Positions 60,288 through 64,000 of a DNA stretch of 64,000 nucleotides are shown here, piece after piece. The position numbers were made by a program, and so were the translations under genes. This stretch comes from Dietzia sp. B32 (lineage in GTDB: Bacteria; Actinomycetota; Actinomycetes; Mycobacteriales; Mycobacteriaceae). Position 1 is the stretch's first letter; each line of letters opens with the position of its first letter. The notes below the pieces were generated by a model. It did not search any database, was not told where the DNA came from, and worked only from the letters and a program-made list of their open reading frames with translations. The stretch is taken from positions 744,001 through 808,000 of the forward strand of contig NZ_CP093845.1 of the NCBI RefSeq assembly GCF_024732245.1. Direction: 5' to 3'.

Positions 60288-60779
60288 ATGAGCGCGCTCG
60301 TCGTGTACGAATCCGCGTGGGGGAACACCAGGCTCGTCGCCGAGGCGATCTGCGACGGCCTGTCCCCCCACCTGCCGGCGGAGGTGGTGGCCGCACACGA
60401 GGCCCCGCCACTGGCCGACCTACACGTGGACCTGCTCGTGGTGGGCGCGCCGACCCACGCGTTCGGACTGCCCAGGGACGGCACCCGCGAGGACGCGCAC
60501 GCCCGCGGCGGCGAGTTGATCCCGTCCGGAGTGCGCGAGTGGCTCGACGCCGCCGGCTCCGCCTCCCTGGCCGTGGCCACTTTCGACACCCACGTTCGCC
60601 ACCCCGATCTGCCCGGTCACGCCGGCAGGAAGGCCGCCAAGAAGCTGCGCAAGCTCGGGTGTCACCCGGTGGCGGATGCCGAGACCTTCTACGTGGACGG
60701 CTACGAGGGCCCGCTCCTGCCCGGCGAGCTGGAACGGGCGCGAGCATGGGGCGACGGCCTAACCCGCGGCGACTGGTGA
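60288..60779 (+). CDS. flavodoxin-family protein
   Basis: A 163-aa flavodoxin-fold protein: FMN phosphate loop YESAWGNTR at 7-15, second loop GAPTHAFGLPRDGTRED near 53, third ATFDTHVRH near 98. The T/S-x-T-G-x-T loop of electron-carrier flavodoxins is replaced by ESAWGN, typical of the stand-alone actinobacterial flavodoxin-like proteins of unknown partner. AAAGGG lies upstream. Monocistronic. Confidence 0.87.
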   Translation: MSALVVYESAWGNTRLVAEAICDGLSPHLPAEVVAAHEAPPLADLHVDLLVVGAPTHAFGLPRDGTREDAHARGGELIPSGVREWLDAAGSASLAVATFDTHVRHPDLPGHAGRKAAKKLRKLGCHPVADAETFYVDGYEGPLLPGELERARAWGDGLTRGDW

Positions 60780-60808
60780 GCTGGACCGGACGCGGCGAAC
60801 CGGCAGGG

Positions 60809-60836
60809 TTGACCGATACCCCTAGGGGTATGTAAT
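60809..60836 (+). promoter_or_regulatory. promoter with CsoR-like operator filling the spacer
   Basis: TTGACC (60809-60814), 16 bp, TGTAAT (60831-60836). The perfect 16-bp palindrome ATACCCCTAGGGGTAT (60816-60831) occupies the spacer. G/C-tract palindromes of this form are bound by CsoR-family metal or persulfide sensors. The downstream gene is the Cys-rich mini-protein at 60922. Confidence 0.7.
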
Positions 60837-60921
60837 CTCGGGGCATCAGCCAGTCGGATCATCGGCCGGCGGTCGGCGCGATTCACGCCGACGACAACCC
60901 CACCCCCTGAGGAGTCTCATA

Positions 60922-61092
60922 ATGTGCCGTCCCGCCACCTGCAAGAAGTGCGGCAAGACCACCTGGGCCGGATGCGGAATGCACGTCGACCAGGTGATGG
61001 CCGGTGTGCCCAAGGCCGACCGCTGCCCGGGCCACGAGTCGGACGTCCCCGCCGTCAAGGACGGCTTCTTCGCGAAGATGTTCAGCAGGTAG
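60922..61092 (+). CDS. Cys-rich mini-protein of unknown function
   Basis: A 56-aa cytosolic protein with five cysteines and two histidines, arranged MCRPATCKKCGKTTWAGCG then H and RCPGH. The spacing suggests binding of a metal ion. GAGGAG precedes the ATG. I recall similar short MCRPxTC...TTWxGCG proteins in many actinobacteria without an assigned function. Its only promoter candidate carries a CsoR-like operator, which points to copper or sulfur-stress control. Confidence 0.75.
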   Translation: MCRPATCKKCGKTTWAGCGMHVDQVMAGVPKADRCPGHESDVPAVKDGFFAKMFSR

Positions 61093-61137
61093 TCCCGGCC
61101 GCCGCCGCCGTCGAGCCTGGCGGAGTTCGATCCGTCT

Positions 61138-61240
61138 TCGATCCGCCCCCTGGATTTCGACCTGCACTCGATCCGCCCCTCGGATTTCGATCCACGCTGC
61201 GGCCCCCGCGAGCGGACGAACATCCGAGGGGCGGATTAAT
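61138..61240. repeat. dispersed palindromic repeat, copy 2, with a tandem half-unit
   Basis: 61165-61240 matches the complement of the 44977-45050 element: outer TCGATCCGCCCCTCGGAT and inverted ATCCGAGGGGCGGAT ends with a CCCCGCGAGCGGACG centre. A ~30-bp left half-unit is repeated in front (61138-61167). Intergenic, between the Cys-rich mini-protein and the glucosidase gene. Confidence 0.65.
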
Positions 61241-61295
61241 GCGTGCTGCCAAGGGCTCCGCGTCTGGTCGGCCGGGGGCCGTCAGTCGGGGCTCG

Positions 61296-61436
61296 TCAGC
61301 TGGCAATACCGAACCGAGAGGCCAGGTACGGGATCAGGCCCATGCACTCCGGTGTGAGAGCGAGGCACGCGGAGTCATCCGGCCCGGGGCCGAACAGAAA
61401 ACGCAGCGGATTCTCGATCGAGCCGGCGGGAAACAT
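61296..61436 (-). CDS. doubtful 46-aa ORF
   Basis: A short frame starting MFPAGSIENPLRF after GAGAGG at 9-bp spacing and ending with YLASRFGIAS; codon usage looks coding-like but I recognise nothing. It is beyond the stop of the glucosidase gene on the same strand. Apart from this and the repeat element, the 409-bp gap 61093-61501 shows no gene. Confidence 0.25.
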   Translation of the reverse strand: MFPAGSIENPLRFLFGPGPDDSACLALTPECMGLIPYLASRFGIAS

Positions 61437-61501
61437 CTCATCGGTCCTCTCGTCGTCAACGGGCGGGTCCACTAGGGCAATCGCGTGTGAGGTCGATCCT
61501 G

Positions 61502-62884
61502 TTATCGCCCTGCCAGCGTCGTCAAGGGCCCTTCTGCCGACACCGGCCCGATGCAGCTGTCCGGGATCGTGGCCAGCGAGCACCACGCCGCCGGCAGCAC
61601 CGGACGGTATCCGTCGGGCACTCCCCCGCCCGCGATGATCTCGCGGTAGGCGTCGACCCCCGACGTGGGTTGGCGTGTCAGGGTCGGGTCTCCGAGCACG
61701 TCCACCCGGTACAGCCCGAAGCGGGCGGAGTAGTCGCCCCATTCGTAGTTGTCGACCAGCGACCAGTGGTTGTAGCCGATCACCGGGTACCCGTCGGCCA
61801 CGGCCCGCTGGAGCCAGAACACCGTGTCGCGCAGGAAGTCGCCCCGCTCGATCCCGTCGGCGCGCCCACCATTGAGAGTCGGCATTCCGTTCTCGACGAT
61901 GTAGATCGGTTTTCCCGGGTAGGCGTGGGCGTAGTGCGTGATCGCCTCGTAGATCCCCTCCGGCTGTGGCCGCACGGCCGCGAAGTCGTCCCACGCCGCG
62001 TTGATGGCGGTGAGGTTGTTCAGCGCGACGCCGTAGTAGTAGTCGATGCCCACGTAGTCGACCGCGTCGGCCACCCGGTCCCCGATCAGCGTGTCGGTGA
62101 ACCCGGTGGCCATCGGAAGGTAGGCCTCGTTCATCGTGACCATCGCGTCCGGGTCGGCCCGGTGGGCGGCCGCATAGCCGAGTCGGTGGGCGGCCTCGAT
62201 GGTGGCGAGGAAGCGGGAGAAGTCGGCGAACTGAACCCGTCCGATGGTCATCTCGTGCTTGAAGAACACCAGCGGCTCGTTGAACGTCACCCACATGGTG
62301 CCGTCGCCCGCCCACCGGTCGGTGATGAGGTCCGCGAAGCGGCCGAACGATTCCACCGCGTTGTCCGCGAGCATCCCGCCCCGGTCGGCCAGCCACCCGG
62401 GATAGACGAAGTGCACCATCGTGATCATGGGGGTCATGCCATGTCGGCGGACCGTGTCGATGATCCGGTCGTAGTGTCTGAGGGCCTCGTCGTCGTACTC
62501 CCCCGGCGCGGGTTCGATCCGCGCCCACTCCACGCTCAGCCGGAAGGTGTTCACGCCCATCGCCGCGGCGTTGGCGATGTCCTCCTCATAGCGGTTCCAG
62601 AAGTCCACCGCGTCGCCCACCGGGTCCGTCTGACCCCTTGGCGAGGTCGCGCCGACGTAGCGCTTCCAGTTGGAGTCCGGATTCGAGCCCTCCACCTGGA
62701 AGCCCGACGTCGCGACGCCCCAGTGGAAGCCGGAGCCCGGTTCGGCCGGTCCCCCACCAGGCTGGGCCGCTGCGCCCGGCTGCAACTGGGGGGCCACCGC
62801 CACGGCGAGCACGAGCGCCAGCAGCAGTGGAAGTGCCCTCCGGATGATCGTCGGATGTCCTGCCCGTCGCGCGCGCCCGCTCAT
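61502..62884 (-). CDS. exported GH1-family beta-glucosidase
   Basis: Glycoside hydrolase family 1 protein of 460 aa with a signal peptide (RRALPLLLALVLAVAVAPQL, then AAAQPGG), so it is secreted or surface-located, which is uncommon for GH1. The domain begins FHWGVATSGFQVEG near 62; the acid/base is in WVTFNEP near 195, and the nucleophile is in YIVENGMP near 345. Likely hydrolyses a beta-glucoside or glycolipid in the envelope. Divergent from the MFS gene across the TGGCCA-type operator. Confidence 0.88.
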   Translation of the reverse strand: MSGRARRAGHPTIIRRALPLLLALVLAVAVAPQLQPGAAAQPGGGPAEPGSGFHWGVATSGFQVEGSNPDSNWKRYVGATSPRGQTDPVGDAVDFWNRYEEDIANAAAMGVNTFRLSVEWARIEPAPGEYDDEALRHYDRIIDTVRRHGMTPMITMVHFVYPGWLADRGGMLADNAVESFGRFADLITDRWAGDGTMWVTFNEPLVFFKHEMTIGRVQFADFSRFLATIEAAHRLGYAAAHRADPDAMVTMNEAYLPMATGFTDTLIGDRVADAVDYVGIDYYYGVALNNLTAINAAWDDFAAVRPQPEGIYEAITHYAHAYPGKPIYIVENGMPTLNGGRADGIERGDFLRDTVFWLQRAVADGYPVIGYNHWSLVDNYEWGDYSARFGLYRVDVLGDPTLTRQPTSGVDAYREIIAGGGVPDGYRPVLPAAWCSLATIPDSCIGPVSAEGPLTTLAGR

Positions 62885-62979
62885 GGGGTGAACCCTAGGA
62901 AGCACCCACGCGGACGGCAGCGGAATGATCCAAGTGCGCGAACCGCGAGCGCTCCCGCCGGTGGCATTCCCCGCACTTA

Positions 62980-63015
62980 TGGCCACCTGGCCAAACCGAG
63001 TTGGCCAGATGGCCA
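62980..63015. promoter_or_regulatory. four-box TGGCCA double dyad
   Basis: TGGCCACCTGGCCAA (62980-62994), 6 bp, TTGGCCAGATGGCCA (63001-63015): 15-bp arms that are inverted repeats with one mismatch, each built of two TGGCCA palindromes 8 bp apart. It lies between the divergent glucosidase and MFS genes and probably controls one or both. Confidence 0.6.
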
Positions 63016-63109
63016 ACCCCGTGCCAGGATGGCTCTCGCCGGGCGCAGAACACCCCGGCATCGCTGCGTGCACACCGTCCCGCAGTCCGACCGCCCTGGA
63101 GAGGCGCCC

Positions 63110-64000
63110 GTGTCCCCCGTACGCCGCTGGACGGCCCTGCTCGTCCTCGTCCTTCCCGTTTTGCTGATCTCGATCGACATGTCGGTTCTCGGCATCGCCG
63201 TGCCGGCGCTGTCCGCCGATCTGCAGCCGACGTCCAACCAGCTGCTCTGGATCATCGACCTCTACTCGTTCCTGCTCGCCGGCCTGCTGATCTTCACCGG
63301 TTCGCTCGGGGACCGGATCGGTCGCAAGCGCATCCTCATGATCGGCGCACCGCTGTTCGGTGCCGCCTCCCTGGTCGCCGCCTTTGCCACCAGCCCGGAG
63401 ATGCTGATCGTCGCCCGTGCACTGCTCGGCATCGGTGGCGCCACCCTCATGCCCTCCACACTCGGTCTGATCCGCGCGATCTTCCCGGACCGCACCGAGC
63501 GCCGCACCGCGATCGCCGTGTGGGCGACCGCGTTCTCCGGCGGCGCCGCCCTGGGCCCCGTCGTCGGCGGGTTACTGCTGGAGCATTTCTGGTGGGGCTC
63601 GGCGTTCCTCCTGAACGTGCCGGTGATCGTGCTGTTCCTCCTCTCCGCCCCGTTCCTGCTGCCCGAGGCGAAGGACCCGAACCCGGGACCGTTCGACCCG
63701 ACCTCCGTGATCCTCTCGATCGTCGGCATGATCTCCCTGGTCTTCGCCCTCAAGACCGGTGTGAAGGGAGTCGATGCGGCGGTGCTCGCCGCCCTCGTCC
63801 TCGGTGTCGCCGCGCTGACCTGGTTCGTGTCCCGCCAGCGCCGCCGAGAGAACCCCATGATCGACGTCTCGCTCTTCGGGAACTTCGCGTTCACGTCGGC
63901 GGTGTCGATCAACGTGATCTCCGTGTTCGCGTTCATGGGGCTGATGTTCTTCCTCCCGCAGTACCTCATGCTCGTGCGCGGCATGGGTACGGCCGAGGCC
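63110..64000 (+). CDS. DHA2-type MFS drug-efflux transporter (partial, runs off the window)
   Basis: The first 297 residues of an EmrB/QacA-like drug:H+ antiporter, GTG start after GGAGAGG. About nine helices are present; motif C-like SGGAALGPVVGGLL is near residue 145, motif A GDRIGRKR near 64-71, and helix 1 ISIDMSVLGIAVPAL near 21-35 with the DHA2 acidic residue. The frame is open to the last base. The substrate is unknown; the four-box TGGCCA site upstream suggests repressor control. Confidence 0.88.
   Translation, partial: MSPVRRWTALLVLVLPVLLISIDMSVLGIAVPALSADLQPTSNQLLWIIDLYSFLLAGLLIFTGSLGDRIGRKRILMIGAPLFGAASLVAAFATSPEMLIVARALLGIGGATLMPSTLGLIRAIFPDRTERRTAIAVWATAFSGGAALGPVVGGLLLEHFWWGSAFLLNVPVIVLFLLSAPFLLPEAKDPNPGPFDPTSVILSIVGMISLVFALKTGVKGVDAAVLAALVLGVAALTWFVSRQRRRENPMIDVSLFGNFAFTSAVSINVISVFAFMGLMFFLPQYLMLVRGMGTAEA

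Noticed and set aside
1-64000. tRNA, rRNA, CRISPR arrays, riboswitches, insertion sequences, integrases
   Set aside because: None was seen on either strand; regularly spaced repeats present are short coding repeats or palindromes, not CRISPR.

Overview
The window reads as a chromosomal segment of a GC-rich, mycolic-acid-containing actinomycete (order Mycobacteriales). The evidence is an mca-type mycothiol S-conjugate amidase, a secreted mycolyltransferase-like esterase, a short-chain Z-prenyl diphosphate synthase of the Rv1086 kind, and a gene order (thiolase, SGNH esterase, greA, DUF4307, mca, Rv1083-like, uppS, coaA, glyA) that recalls Mycobacterium tuberculosis Rv1074c-Rv1093. A Dietzia- or Gordonia-like genus is my best guess; the genus is inference. 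No rRNA, tRNA, CRISPR array, integrase or transposase was seen.

Positions 1-25.3 kb hold a large catabolic locus, almost all on the minus strand: an acyl-CoA ligase, two zinc alcohol dehydrogenases, three SDRs, three acyl-CoA dehydrogenases, an APH-type kinase beside an ACAD10/11-type dehydrogenase, an Ltp/SCP-x-like thiolase with its DUF35 partner, a crotonase, an ABC importer with twin lipoprotein binding proteins, an Old-Yellow-Enzyme-type reductase, a KstD-like flavoprotein, an MFS exporter, a nitroreductase and two NTF2-like proteins. glyA and coaA (25.4-27.7 kb) are housekeeping genes.

Positions 27.7-36.2 kb form a second catabolic islet: two cytochromes P450, a 3Fe-4S-type ferredoxin, a phthalate-dioxygenase-reductase-like reductase, an aldehyde dehydrogenase, three NTF2-like proteins and two small ferredoxin-fold (EthD/ABM-like) proteins. 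The islet is bounded by the true 3' end of coaA and a decayed second copy of that 3' end at 36.16-36.23 kb, as if it had been inserted at the end of coaA. Eleven copies of one imperfect palindrome, TGAA-N5-TTCA, lie upstream of gene groups on BOTH sides of glyA-coaA. The two loci therefore look like one regulon whose regulator is outside the window. A plausible reading is that P450s and ALDH oxidise a hydrophobic substrate to an acid, which is then CoA-activated and beta-oxidised, with one 4-hydroxyacyl-CoA step handled by phosphorylation. The substrate is unknown.

Positions 36.2-64 kb are mostly core genome: a tocopherol-cyclase-like protein, two PH-domain membrane proteins, a MOSC protein, Z-prenyl synthase, DAHP synthase, a CE1758/CE1759-type luciferase-like monooxygenase with its flavin reductase, mca, greA with an attenuator-like leader, an McrBC-like pair whose nuclease partner lacks its catalytic residues, SGNH esterase, thiolase, mycolyltransferase-like esterase, a BI-1 protein, a PadR regulator, an Excalibur protein, a YtrA-type GntR-ABC cassette, flavodoxin, a Cys-rich mini-protein under a CsoR-like operator, a GH1 beta-glucosidase and a truncated DHA2 MFS transporter. 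Two copies of a ~75-bp palindromic repeat lie in this part. Starts were set from ribosome-binding sites and start/stop overlaps; the regulatory calls are pattern-based and untested.
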